Origin: Beaufortia kweichowensis
Taxonomy: Eukaryota; Chordata; Actinopteri; Cypriniformes; Gastromyzontidae
Length of the DNA stretch: 64,000 bases
NCBI GenBank assembly: GCA_019155185.1
Contig: CM032809.1
Location: forward strand, 5,141,621 to 5,205,620
Reading direction: 5' to 3'
In this document: positions 25,052-38,090 of the stretch, piece after piece
Numbering within the stretch: the first letter of the stretch is position 1
How the letters are laid out: every line of letters begins with the position of its first letter
The notes under the pieces: model-generated
The model's database searches: none
Seen by the model: the letters and a program-made list of their open reading frames with translations, nothing else
Told to the model about the DNA's origin: nothing
Position numbers and translations under genes: made by a program

Positions 25052-26542
25052 TTAACCTGTCTGTGCGACAGTGCACAAGCTTAAATAAGCAGCATGTTAA
25101 GATGTGCAGGTCTTTAATTATTAATACCCAGAATGCACCAGACACACAGACCTGTGTAAAAAGTGCACTATTTCTTTATAAAGGTATGTGACTCTGAAAA
25201 CAAAGCTCTTAAGATTGAGCTGGATTTACAGCTTCTTCCAATTGCAGGCGAAAAAATTATAGCTACGCAGGATGTGCGGGCAAAGACTCTTTTTTTTTTT
25301 GGTGATACTGAATATATTTTGAAGGAACTCAATGTAAATCTTGTCAAACAAGTATTACTCACATAAATCTATAGGAAAATATTCTGTGCAAGTGTTGATT
25401 GACAGAGGTGGATGCAGGAAACAGCCGCTCTGGAGAACAACAGCTGTATACTCGTTCACTCCACACACAATAAAAAAGAGAGAGATGGCCGTCTGCAGTG
25501 AGTGCATGTTCGCAAGTGTCTGTAATTGAAAACAGATCTCCTGGACTCATTTATCTAAATCAAACCTACTCACAGTCTCTCTAATTCACAATCTCTGCCT
25601 GAGAGAGAGTCTATGATGCAACTGAAATTGAATTGTTAAACACCCCAATGCCCCTCGTCAAGACACCTCACCATCTACAAAAAACGCATAGTAACATGTT
25701 AACATCCTGCTGTGATAGTACTATATAAAGGAGACCAGCAGAAGTTGGGTATTTTTTATATTTTCTCTCCATTATACATTTGTCAGGGTGCGTGTGTGCG
25801 TGTTGCAGCTTCCTTCCATAACATTCTGTCCCAAATTGCCGTGACCCTAGAGTCCTGCACATTGGTTATTTGACTGCCCTGTGGGGTCAACATCACCCTT
25901 GAGATCCCACCGTGCTTTTATCTGTGTGGACATCATTGATCTAAACGGTTTGATTGTTTTCCTAACGTATCCTTGACATATTGGTCTCAGCAGTAATGAG
26001 CTGCTTGGGAGGTTATTATGTGCAGCTCAACAGCTTTTCTGTCCTCTGGACAGGAGATTTTTAATTGTTAATAACACTACACTAATACCACACCACACCA
26101 GCCATTAGCATCTTTACCTTCTCAGTATTTAGAAAAAAAAAGTTTATTCTGTTTTTTCAATTCATCATAACGCTAATAAATAACAAAGCAATTTAAATAT
26201 AATTATTAAAAACGCCAGAGATACATTTTCAATGCTTAAAACTTCTGAAAGCATACAGTAAGTGTCAGAGCTAGAGATATCAATCAGATAGTTGTATGAT
26301 GACAGTTAATGTACATCTGCTTAAAAAGCCACTGCTGTGATATTTTAATTACTGCGTGGGACTAAAAACATGCTACATTAAGTAAGATGTGTGATGAAGT
26401 TATCAGATTTTTAATCTTTGACATCAAAAACCTTTTTTTATAAACCAACAATTCACTCATGATTCACTCAGTTCCATTATGTTTGGGGTCAATTTGACCA
26501 GCATTTTAACGTCCTAACATCCATTTAACGTACTTTAAAGAC
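25052..26542. other. intergenic, no gene seen
   Basis: AT-rich sequence between the palindromic MITE and the GA microsatellite. Nothing defined was recognised. Confidence 0.6.
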
Positions 26543-26742
<200 letters not shown>

Positions 26743-28336
26743 GACAGAATTTGATTTTTAACTCTAGAAGTTTAGCTTCTGGTAAAATAATTGACCCTGT
26801 GAGTGACGTTTAAATGTTGTTTCTGTTTGGCACAAGTATCTAGAGTGACATTTCATCGGGTAGTTTCTATGCATAAACCTACAGTGGCCTCTGTAGAATC
26901 ACAGTGAGCTGTATTGCGTTTCTGAAACGCTCACATGAAGATTTAAATGACAGAAGGCCACATGCTTCCTCCGTTCCATGTCAGAGTAGACAGGAACCAC
27001 AGGGAGATGTAGAGCAAAGCCTGACATCATGACATACACATCCACTAGCTGTCTCCATCTCTGAGTTATCACACACACACCTTATAATCAAGGTTGTGTT
27101 TCTGATCAACACATGTCTAAATTCAAGTTCACGTCTAGACAAACGCTTGATGTGCTTTTGACATACGTGTTCGGTGGAGGCCTCCGCAGTGAACTGCTGT
27201 CTTATTTGTTGAATCGTTATAAGAATAAAGAGAATCGTGTATAACTTCGTTAAATTTTCCTTATAATGTCTCGAGGTTCATATGTATCAAATCAGTCTTT
27301 GAATCGTTCTCTCAGGCTTTTAATAAACCTTTTAAGCATTGGAAATGTCAAAAGCAAAGCGGATAAGGATGAATTGAGGGAGAAAAAAGAGAGATTAAAC
27401 AAAAGTGTGAAAGAGAGAGTATGGCCAGCATCAGTGTACACTGCAGTGCATTGTGGGAGCTGGCTCAGTGCTGGGCGGCACCGTCATAAAAGCACACGAT
27501 ACAGTCTGTATCTGCGGGCAGCCTCGGCCCTGACACTTCCCTTTGATGGATGGTCATTTTCATTGCCTTCTCACGCTTAATGAAGCCTGCAGTTCAGGTC
27601 TTAATTGAATGCTTTCCGCAGTCTCAAGTTATTCACTCTTTCCGCTGACCCACCCGTCCCTCTATCTATCCTCTGTACCGCACGCTCTCGGTCTTGTTTG
27701 TGAGAGCGATCCCTGATGAGTTATAATTGAAAAGACGTGCATATTTTCACCCGTACTGTCTAAAGCTTTTATGAGGCTTCAGGAGCCAAACATACTGAGT
27801 GGGCAATGATGATAAAGGTGTGAATGGTAACACACATCAGTCACCTCTAACTCTCTAAGACTTCATCTCTACCCCCTCCTTCAAAGTGTGAAGTAGATGC
27901 ATGAAAAAGTATTATGTTAGTGAAAAGAGTCATCCGTTGGATAATAAATAGTGAATGTGCTGTTTCCATGGTGAGATCACTCTCTCCGTTTAAAACAATC
28001 ATTCATTTAAGCTGATAGTCGAGAACAAAATGTTTTTTTTTGTTTCTGAATAGTTGAATTAGCTAGTTCTGTAAATCTAATACTTAAGAATAATACTTTA
28101 ACCCTCTGGTTGTGTTTAAGGTCTCATAGGCTCTGAAGACATTTTAATAGCTTGAAAAACAGATTAAAACTTTGTGCAAGATCATTTTCAAAGTCAAAAT
28201 TCAAACTAAACAGCTTTAAACATCCTTTATAAAATATTACATATTGTTTAAATAATATCTGCATATTAATATTAAAACATAAGAGATTCCTTTAGAAATT
28301 ACTTTCAAATGTATCACATATACAACACTGGTGTCT

Positions 28337-28430
28337 ACACTGTAAAAATGAAAGTTGCCTCAAGGTCCTCATGATGGTTCTTCCAATGTGGTTAAATGGT
28401 TCCTCAAGGATCTTTTCATTTTTACAGTGT
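28337..28430. mobile_element. 94-bp MITE with perfect 17-bp terminal inverted repeats
   Basis: acactgtaaaaatgaaa (28337-28353) and tttcatttttacagtgt (28414-28430) are exact inverses. The interior has ggttcttcc and ggttcctcaagg blocks, themselves part of an inner inverted pair. I could not identify a target duplication. Confidence 0.85.
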
Positions 28431-30028
28431 CAGAGTCAGAACAAAATAATAATCCTAATGCATGGGATACAATAAATGCAGCAAAGCAATGACAATATGT
28501 GATGCATTGTTTTATTTTTGTTAAATCATGTGAGTCAGTTGTCAATTGACCATACAGTGTGCGCTCTACAGTAGCAGACAAACGGGTTACTGAGTAAAGA
28601 GAACACTGAACTTTACAAGTGGATTTCCCTTAATACTCTCATAGTGAACTGTGAATAGTGATTTTCTTTTAAATAACATCTCAGCTATTAATCAATCAGT
28701 TTGTCACCTCTGAAGCCCAGATAATGATCTCATGTTGCATTTCTGAAATCCAGGACACTTTGTGATCAAAGGGGAAACATATGACAAGCAAAATTACACA
28801 GGAACTGTGTTTGAAGGAAATACAGGAAGATAATATCGAGTCATAAGCAAACTCAAAATATTTACCTATGTGATAAATTATGCATTATATTTTACTGTGA
28901 TAGACATACAATGATTTAGAAACCTGATATATTGTTGGTCTCTGTATTACATATTAAACACCTGATATATAATGTTGATCTACTGTACATATCACCAATA
29001 TCATCAATAAGATCTGCAGTCAGCATGGTTTCATTTTATACTTTCAGTCTGTTTTAATCAGATAACGTGTTTAGAATTAACAATGAAAAATGAAACAGTT
29101 TAAAAAAACAGTTGATAAAACATTAACAGAGGAAACTAAACAGGTGGTCAAAACAATCTGAAGGCATCTGCTGCTGTGAACTGCAATAAGAAACAGAGAA
29201 CAATTATTTTAACAACAACATTTGTGTTTCAAGATTTTAATATCTAATAATTTTTGGCACAATAGATTGGAGACAATATTTGCATGGAAAATAGCATCCA
29301 CCAACCCCTCTTATTATTTCTGTTTAGGAGTTCTGCAAAACTTTCTATTTTAAATCTGCAAAAAAAGGTTTTGTCTGAGGACATTCATAAGAAAGAAACA
29401 TTGTGACATAAAATAAAAAAAAGAATCATTCAAGATTCTACACTATGTAATTACATAAACAAAGTTGACCATGTTAACATCAGATATCTTTGCACTAATT
29501 AAAGCACACAACATGCTGTTATGCACAAACATGTCATGTTATAAACTTGTCTTTTGTGAAGGGGAAAAACTGGAAAACAAGAAAACAGCAGCATTTTTAT
29601 TAGTCGCCTCAGTCTTTTGGATCCCACTGTATCTCTTCCAAATTAAACTTAAAAAAAGACCTTGAAAGTGTAAGCCATAAAAATAATGTACAAATGTTTC
29701 CTAGCATGGCTGGGCTGACATAATGTAATACTTATAAGCGTACTGTACACATCTAAATGTCTTTTATATCAGACTGCAGGCTCTTAAAATCTAATCATCC
29801 TTGATGAGCACCAAACTTAGCTTAAACTGCGTTTACCCTGGAGGTGTGCATACAGTAGATATCTTCAAAAGCTATTGCACAGTACACCATGATGTAAGTT
29901 TTTTGTGTGTTATTTACACTCTGAATCACAGAGAAGAGCAGCGTCCCCTACGCTTGCACCGATCGAGAGCTGATATGCTTACAATTAAAATTAATGTATT
30001 CATTTGATGTCAAGCGCTCTAAATATTT

Positions 30029-30042
30029 CAGACACTGGAGGG
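30029..30042 (+). promoter_or_regulatory. weak candidate CTCF-like site in a GC-rich block
   Basis: ACACTGGAGGGCAG matches the CTCF core at about 12 of 14 positions and lies at the start of a GC-rich block (to about 30190) within AT-rich surroundings. It is weaker than the site at 2218 and lacks a clear upstream half. Confidence 0.25.
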
Positions 30043-30584
30043 CAGAGGGAAGACGATCTGAGCGGCGCTGTATTATTGATTGATCGCATGCTCAGCTCGT
30101 CACGGCCGCTGTTCAGGTGCGCATCTGCGCTCCGGGTTATTAGCGTCCTCTTGCAGATGGAGCGATCAAGTGTGTGCTTTTGTGTCAGGGTATGATGAAA
30201 TTCCTCTACAGAGAAATGTCGAAATCGTAATGCAAAAGCCGGCAGAACACTTACAGTAGTTTAAAGATGCTACAGTAATGTTCTTTAGTAGGAGGACGTT
30301 CTGCCTATTGTAGGAGATTCAAGAGCTTGTTGTCACAATAGAATAATTAGATTAATAATTATACTTCTCTTAAATGGTTTTACTTGCCACTTATAGTGTT
30401 GCAACATAAAGTAACGTGCAAAGATGTGTATAAAATATTTTTTATTTTTAAATATTTTTAATTGACAAGAATAGTGAAGCATTTTTTATATCATAGCCAA
30501 GACTTTTATGTATGTGTCTAAACTGAAATAAATGAACCTGATCACTGTCACCGAACATATTGAACATACAGTATATGAAAATTA

Positions 30585-30765
30585 TTATTTTTTAAATAAC
30601 ATTTATTTATTGTTATGAACATTTGTCAAATATTAATTATTGAGTCTTACACCTTTCCATCAATTTATAGTTTGTCAACATTAGATTAAAATTCAACTAT
30701 GAAATATTAAAATTAATAGGGAAATAACACCTGTAACACGATGACAGTTAACAGGTTAAATAAGC
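30585..30765 (+). repeat. unnamed AT-rich dispersed repeat, copy 3
   Basis: It contains ttattgttatgaacatttgt, acacctttccatcaatttat, agtttgtcaacattagatta, attcaactatgaaatatta and gatgacagttaacaggtta, in the same order as copy 1. Confidence 0.75.
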
Positions 30766-31814
30766 CTTTCTTTCTAACATAAACTCATAACAATTCACAA
30801 CTATTTTACACAAACAACAGTTGTTTATGGTTTGACCTTCATGATTGCTTTTTCTGCAGTTTTTTTATACAGAAACACCACCTCTTAAAATAGATACATT
30901 TTCCTGTGGGATCAGGTTAAAATATTAACTAAACCAAAAAACTTTTCCCCTATTATAATAAATACTGTAAGTGATTGCAGATAATCAGTAGTGACTAATT
31001 GTTGGCAGTAGAATCATTCTCATCCTGTGTCTGCCTGTTGAAAGGACATTTACAGCTTTATACTTCAACCCAAAAACTGTGAAATCACAGATGCAGCACT
31101 TGGCAGCAGATGCCATGATGAGGCAGAAATCTCACTGGTAGTGAGTCATCAAAAAAATTCTGGTGATAGACAGACTCTTGTCTTCATGGCTGGTGTAACA
31201 ATTAACAGCACACACTGAATGGTGTAGACATATTGAAACGGGATGAAGCATACTGACGGCATCCTCGGTGCAATACTGCCAGTGTCAGGAAACACCAAGA
31301 AGATCTCAGATGATGTCTGAATCCAACGTGTTTCATGTGTTTTCCTTTAATCTCATCGCTGTGTGGTACAATATTTCCTAATTTAGTCTTGTCAAAATTC
31401 CTTTTGTGTTTCTCCATCATATTGTGTAGTACCGCAATGATCTCTCAGAGGTTTGGCAGATACATTTTTGAAGTTTAGGCTATGAACCCAATTTCTACAG
31501 ATGGATATTGGTAACTTATGTGTTTTGTCACTGTTGTACAAATTTATTTACATTTTTTTAACAAACACAACATGGTAGATGCAAGTAACCTGATCAAATA
31601 TAAGAGGTTTTCCTGCTTTGCCTTTAACAGTAAACCAACCAATCTGCTTGTTGCTTTTCTATTTAAACATTTTCCAAGTTATATGAAAGGTTGACAATAA
31701 GACTGTATACTGTAAAGAACTAATTTGATATATTTATTGTTTAACCTGATAATTATCCAAACAACTTTTTAATTGTTTGATATTAGATTTTTTAAATAAA
31801 CATTATTAAGTCTT

Positions 31815-32045
31815 TTTAAGTCTTATTTTAGGTGTTTTTATAAATAACTACCATTTTTATTCATTTTTTTTTTACGTTTTTGTTATGAAAATTTGTCAAA
31901 TATTTACTCTTGAGTAAATATCAATAATTCCATCAATAAATAGTTTGTAATGATAACATTAGAATTCAACTATGAAATTTTAACGTGAATAGGGAAATAA
32001 ACTAACTGTTCCTCTTGAGGAAAGGTGACAGTTACCAGTTTATTA
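31815..32045 (+). repeat. unnamed AT-rich dispersed repeat, copy 4
   Basis: It contains attttaggtgtttttataaa, ttttgttatgaaaatttgtc, atttactcttgag, attccatcaataaatagttt, attcaactatgaaatttta and ggtgacagttaccagttta. It lies about 1 kb after copy 3 on the same strand. Confidence 0.75.
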
Positions 32046-32636
32046 TTATTTCTCTAAATGTGTTGATATTATTCCAAAAATTGCTTCGTAGTATTTACTT
32101 TTGGCCTTTTCACTGAGTGTTCAATTAAAGCAATTGCATTCATTTTTTGTATTTAGTTCATAATTAAGACAACGTGACTCATTTTTGGCACTGTATATCA
32201 TTTCCTGATGTTTCTCCTAAAATGTTGTCCCATTTACTTTAATTGCAAGTTTTCCCATATCAACTCAGTTGCAAACGTTTTAAATGGGCTTTTGTCTCCT
32301 AAACAAGCGGAATCAGGAGTTTTACTCTAAAAAAAGCACACAAAATGGAGAGTTGCAAAGCTTTTAAAAGCAACATAATCGCTGGCGTCATTTACAACAC
32401 GGCGCATCTCACCAACAGAATGAGCTCCCGGTCACACTTAAAAACGAGAATGGAAGGTTACAAACATCACTACTTAGATTGCCACACTCAAGCAAGTGTG
32501 TTTTGCCTAGCGGGGGCTTCATTGTGAAGTCCAGATGACCCGTAAAATATGATGTAGCACACTTCATCTTACCTTCTCACTCATGCAGACCGTGCTACAA
32601 TTTTCTCCTATAAAGAACACAGCAAATCAACCTTAC

Positions 32637-32688
32637 CGTTCTCTGTGCACGTGAAGCTCTGTCCCCCCGCTGCTGACAGGCTTTGACA
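32637..32688 (-). other. candidate minus-strand exon, 52 nt, strong splice sites
   Basis: GC-rich segment on the minus strand between acceptor cttgtacttgcag and donor gaacg|gtaagg. Joined to 34282-34348 it continues the frame with SKPVSSGGTELHVHRE. If the donor is not used, the frame stops two codons later (CGG TAA). A second strong minus-strand donor (gagaag|gtaagatg) sits about 90 nt further on, so a longer exon is also possible. I cannot name the product; a long non-coding RNA or a small-protein transcript are both possible. Confidence 0.2.
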
Positions 32689-34281
32689 CTGCAAGTACAA
32701 GATAAGATGAAACATTAAAATTAATTTTACAACAGTGATGTGAGAAAGAGATTGATAAACAGAAGCCAGAAGTACCTAAAGTAGTACCTAAAGATTCCCA
32801 CCCCTACTGCTAAACCCTACAGTGTGGAGACCAATTGTTCCCAATGGTAATTTTTCAACCTTGTGGGACATTTTTTAGTCCCCTTGAGGAAAACAGCTTA
32901 TAAATTTAACTAAATAATGTTTATTTGAAGGGTTAGGGTGAGAGTTACAAGATACAATATACAGTATAAAAGTCATTATGTCTTTGGAAAGTCCCCATAA
33001 AACATAGAAACCCAACATGTGTGTATGTGCATGTATGTATGCTTCCTCTTTGGCATAAACCTTTACCTGTCTTATTACTATTATTATTATAAATGGAAAC
33101 AATTATGGCTTTCATTCAAAAATGACATGAATACTGTTGGACCTGAATCGAATAAGCCCTTAATATAGCGAGACAAGGCATGCAATACATTTAACATAAG
33201 CCTGCTCATTTAACGCATTAACGAGAATCTGAAGCAGTTAGCTGACCCTTAGCTCCCAATCAATAAAGTGAGATTAAGGAAGCGAAATAAATAAATTAAA
33301 CGCCACAATTAAAGTGTGTGTGTCTGTCAAGTCACTGTATAACACATTACAGCCCCTATTTTTAACAAGTGACTTGTTAAAACAACAAGTGTCAGCTGTT
33401 AACTGTGTTATCACTTGAAACAGAACATTTACCAGTTGTCATGTAGATAAGGGCACAGGAAGAAAGCTAAAGTTGTGCGAGTTCAAATTCTGGGGAAATC
33501 TTTCTTTGCAGTGTATATATTCACATAGGAAAGAACAAGGATTGACAATTGGGGGTCCACCTGCAAATAGTTTTATTGTAAAATTGGACATACATCAGAA
33601 TATTCTCATAATATTCATATAGTTTATTATTGAATGATTCGGTGGACAATTTGTTTTACTAGATTTGTTTACTAGTGCTTTCAATCATTATAGTTGTTTT
33701 TTAGTGGTCAGTACAAATATTTAAGCAATTTATTGGCCTGGCAGATATATATTCTATGTATTCTTTTTCTACAATCATTTTCTAAAACAGTCCCTCATGT
33801 TTTTCATCATTTTTATCCAAACACTGAAACTATTTTAGATCAGAGATTAAACAAGCATATAAAGAAGATACCTTCCTTATTTTCTTCATCTCGCCTCAGA
33901 TGTGCAAGATCCCAGATTCAGTCGTGATGTGACAAGAAAGCACTTTGACCTAAAGCGCTATACCACCTTTTCAGTTTTCCTTTTTGAAATATATCATGAG
34001 AGACATGTATTGTACTCACATGAATGTCGCTGAGGTAATACAGTTACTTCCTGTTGTTCGTGCATCTAAGCACCTCAGCTGTTACTGCACAGCTGATCTG
34101 AGTCTCACACAGTCACTCCTTTGTATCTGTTTTCTCAAAACCAACTTTCATCCTGCACAAAATCTGAGCCATTCATAAATTATTCAGCTGTATGCAACCG
34201 GGTTCAGAGGCACTGGAAAGTGCAAACATTTATATTACCTTAAGAAAGTAAAATGGAAAGTCTGAAGTTAAATCTGTTTAC

Positions 34282-34348
34282 CTACAACTTCGCACCTCTT
34301 TTGCATTTCAGACAGGAAGGCAGCAGCAGGGCTCAACCTTTCTACCAT
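34282..34348 (-). other. candidate minus-strand exon with start codon
   Basis: On the minus strand ATG at 34348 in good context (caagATGG) opens 22 codons (MVERLSPAAAFLSEMQKRCE...) and stops at a good donor, tag|gtaaac. The phase is 1, and it joins in frame to the splice-flanked segment at 32637-32688. I do not recognise the peptide. The same segment has a pyrimidine-rich tract before it, so it could instead be an internal exon of a non-coding transcript. Confidence 0.2.
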
Positions 34349-37300
34349 CTTGACAATTTGTAAAGAAAGAGAGTGAGAGTTTGTTACCCACTGCGAGGCT
34401 TTATAGTCTTGCAGGAAGTTAAAATCTGTTCTTTCTCGAATAACCCCTGATGAAAAGACTATTTTTGGATGCTAGTTGCCAGAATTGGATGCTGGTGTGC
34501 TGGTGGCCCTCAAAAAACTGTATGCACCCAACCGCTAACCATCAAAATCAGCTTAAACCGGCATGATTTCATAACATAAACTTTCTGTTCTTACAACCAT
34601 ATACACACAGATATTAAAGAAGGTATCAAAAGAAACTTGCTAACACTACCTTCAAAGACGGTCTTTAAATGACTTTTATCCAATCTTCCGTGCAACGCCC
34701 CTTTAACACAGATAATATTCTCTATATATCTTTATAAGCCGAGTCTCCGCGCACATACACACACCCGAATGGTATCGCACACACCTAGGAGTACTTACAC
34801 AGCCCACAAAGTTTAAGGTATGATGAATGAATGCAAATTATGAATACAAATGGCTGTGTGCAGGTGAAAGAAGGGGTTCATAATTCACAATAACCAGTAT
34901 GACTTAACTGCTATCGGCTGAGCCAAACGGCCCACTAAATAATACCATCAGATTTTTACAAAGTGCTGATTCATTCAGACAGCCACCAGCCTCGAAGGCC
35001 ACGGCACAGGCCACTTTACATACCTCCACAGGTGCACAATTATCGCCTTTTTCCGAGGGCCTCTGGGCACTCTTCCCATAATGCATCGCTAATTCTCACC
35101 CCTGCCCTCATCTGACCTTTGCACGACGTCTGAGGACAGAAACAAGTGTCCGCGCTCCAGTCGTGATTCATGATCGCATGATAAAACTAAAAGCATGATG
35201 AAGGTGAAGTGAAAACAAATGGTACAAAACGCTGGCGGGAAGTGAAGGAGGGAGTGAGCGTAGATAACAGAAGATTGAAGATTGAAGAATGATCCTGAAT
35301 TTCAGGGCTCTTATGAGGGGCATCCATCACCCTAGACAGTCATACAAATAGCATCTCCCATATTCAATTAGTTCCGCCTCGCAGCACTGGCTACATGATG
35401 TCGGCAGCTACGGCACGACAAAGACTGCAAAAACACACACAAAACACTAATGCTCATCTATCTGGCCTTCACTTTTGTCTTACGCATCCATTAATTCTCA
35501 CATCTGTGACCACTGCTCTTAAATTTAAGGTTGCGAAGGGCTTGACACGTTAAAGAGCGTTTTCTGTGCAGTTGTCACAGAAGGTAAAACAATAGTGTGA
35601 CGGGCACCTGCCCATAACAGATTGTAAAGGGACTTTAATGGCACATCAACGTTATAACAAGTGAAGTTTAATTGAGTGGGTACTAATCAGAGAGAGCAAG
35701 GCGCACGGGCTGTTCGACAATGACAAGTCCCAGTGTAGTTTAGAAATACACATACAGGTGTTGTAAGGATTGGCACACCTCAAGCGGCTTTATGTGTCTG
35801 GGAAAACCAGGGAAATGGAAAGCTTAAGGACCCGAAGTGAGGATGGTTTTATTGCAGGCTGGAAAATCTAAAGGAGGATAAATAACTGAGTGAATAAGAA
35901 TATAGAAAAGGAGAGAAAAATCAATGCCCAATGAGCAGAGCCAAGAAAATGCCAATAAACAGCAGGCAGAGATATTCAGATGCCTTGTTTGGAACGTGGG
36001 CACTCTGACATGTCTCTTGGAAAGCTGCTTTGCTCTGTACATAAATAAATGTGGGGATGAACTGGGTTATTTCATTAAGTGTGATACAGATTAAGTAGAA
36101 GATACGTGGAAACAGTAATGTTTTTTTTTGCTATCAGCACAACGGTATTCTGCGTTTATTTTCAAGGAGCTTTTTAAAGCTTTTTTGAGCAAAATGCATA
36201 AAAATAAACTATTCTGTGTGGCAGTTCATTTGTAATCATTTTAGCTTAAGGAGAATTTTTTTTTTTTTTAAGAATTTTAGAAACGTTGTTAACTTGACGT
36301 TTGATAATATTTAAAAACCAAACTTAGGAAAGGCTATCTTTAAAGTGATGACATAGGTACAATATACAATTAAACTGATCTTAATATTAATGCTAAATGT
36401 TATACACATTACTGTACATCTTAATGGCACTCAGGAACCTGAAAAGATTATAAAATATTAGTGTAGAAAACAGTAAAACGGGTAAAGTTACACATTTATA
36501 AGAAATATGCTATATAAAATGAAGAGTTATGAGGCGAGAGGAATGTTGAATATAAATGTACTCATATTTCATTCAATTCTGAAAAATATTGATAAAAACT
36601 CTTCAGTGTAATTAAAAATTGATTATTTTATTCATTCTATAGGGCAGATTTTTGTGCATATTAGAATGTTAACTTAAAACCCTGCAGAAATCAAATGCAA
36701 TCTGTGTGGTAAAAGTTGTTCCTGAATACGTAAAGCAAATCAGTCACACAAGTTAATATATATGAGTTTAAACAGTTAACTGCACTATAAACTCTTTTTG
36801 TACTCTTTATGCTGTCAATGACCAGTTGTGTTGTTCTGTTTTGGAAGTGAGACAACATTCAAACAGTTCTTTCAGCATGTTAATAAAACTCGTCCCAATC
36901 TGCTTATAGGTCAACAGGTAAATAAGCTGATAAATACAACTTTTTAAACTGTGGTAAATTGCGTTAAAAAAGTTATAATGTTCAAATCTTGTTTTCTTTA
37001 TCTCTGTATCGCCTCTTTTTAGTTCTCTCTCTCTCTCTTGTGATATAACTAAATAGCACCAGGTCCAAAGCCTTTTCATTTCACCTTTTTTAACAGTACC
37101 GAAAATCTCATCCCTTCCTACAGAATAAATAATTTAAGACATAGAATTTTCAACAAGAACGATTGTCCGGACCAAAATTATGCCTATATGATGAAATAAT
37201 GGTTTTCCCTGATAGCTCTAGATGAAAAATCTAATTGCCCGAGAACGAGGAACCTGTGTATCCTAGCAACAGCACACAGCCTGATTTTAAGGCGCGCTGT

Positions 37301-37611
37301 TCATGTAAATGCTCCAGAGGGATGGTCACGAAACAAAAGTTCCTTCAAACTCTAAAGGTAAACACCAATGTCTCAACAAGCATGCAGAGCCGCATTCTGC
37401 GAGAAAAAGTTGAATAATAATCATAAAGCTAATCGAATAAAGGCGAAAATTTTATGGCATTTTAATTTAACTCTTGTTTTTTGTTGCTGGTTGGCTCTCT
37501 GACACTGTCATGCAGCGAATCATTTGAATGGACATAATACATCCATGATACTGCCTTTATAAAAATCAACAGGTTAAAGCGTGAGAATGTCATACTCCAG
37601 TGAATATGTAC
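34349..37611. other. intergenic, no firm gene
   Basis: AT-rich and mixed sequence between the candidate minus-strand segments. I searched the minus strand for exons that would link 37612 to 34348 and did not find any I could support. Confidence 0.5.
34880..35120. other. GC-balanced block, candidate conserved non-coding element
   Basis: A GC-rich stretch (ccagcctcgaaggccacggc; tccgagggcctctgggcact) in AT-rich surroundings, with no repeat family recognised. An open frame on the minus strand has no domain. Confidence 0.25.
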
Positions 37612-37785
37612 CTCAGACACAGGGAGGACGAGCAGTTGGCTGGCAGTGACCAAAGGGGCAGAGGAGCAGGTATGACAAGATCAGTGCCTTTAGGGAACAA
37701 AGCACTTTGTTGGGAACACATTCCAGTACTTTGCCATTCAACACCACCAACATGGCCAAGGCTGGATCCCATCCATATTATCTGC
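37612..37785 (-). pseudogene. candidate minus-strand exon, 174 nt, both splice sites good
   Basis: The minus strand shows acceptor gtgtgattacag and donor ctgag|gtacat around exactly 58 codons of open frame (phase 2 in, phase 2 out). The peptide has a Trp near its start (QIIWMGS), a WQSTGM block and a proline-rich FPKGTDLVIPAPLPLWSLP block. It lies just downstream, on the same strand, of the ABBA-motif segment. In BUBR1 a Trp-containing stretch and a similar proline-rich block follow the first ABBA motif in that order. The phases of the two segments do not join, which argues for a pseudogene or for a wrong donor in the first. It could also be a non-coding RNA exon. Confidence 0.25.
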
Positions 37786-37917
37786 CTGTAATCACACATA
37801 CAAAACCTCTCAATGCCAGTTAATAAAAAAAAGAGATAGGATGATAGCAAAAGAGTAAAAATGAAAGCAAAGTGCACAGAAAAAAATGGGAAACATGATT
37901 AAGGTAATCAAATCAAC

Positions 37918-38090
37918 TTTGCCAGAACCTGTGGCTATTGGTTTTGCACCAGTGACATCCTCATGGTAGATATGGAACTTGGCATTGTCAGAAGGGCCAG
38001 CTGCATTCCTCACACACGCAGTACCGCTGCCAGCCCGGTTCTTTGCCATGTGGGCACCATCTGCACTCCTGCCTAGCTCCACTTTTCCAC
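37918..38090 (-). pseudogene. candidate minus-strand exon with an ABBA-type motif, possibly from bub1b (BUBR1)
   Basis: On the minus strand a good acceptor (cctgttcttcctaag) precedes 57 open codons in sequence richer in GC than its flanks. The frame contains NAKFHIYHEDVTGAKP. FHIYHE fits the published ABBA consensus Fx[ILV][FHY]x[DE], used by BUBR1 and cyclin A to bind Cdc20. Upstream residues GAHMAKNRAG loosely recall the stretch before the first ABBA motif of BUBR1. No good donor follows at the right phase (only gttgat after Lys), and the TPR and kinase exons of bub1b are not visible nearby. If the similarity is real this is a broken fragment; otherwise it is an unrecognised exon or chance. 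Confidence 0.25.

Noticed and set aside
32577..32611. Extra 35-nt exon directly after 32637-32688 on the minus strand
   Set aside because: The intervening intron would be about 25-30 nt, too short for vertebrate splicing; at most it is the end of a longer alternative exon.
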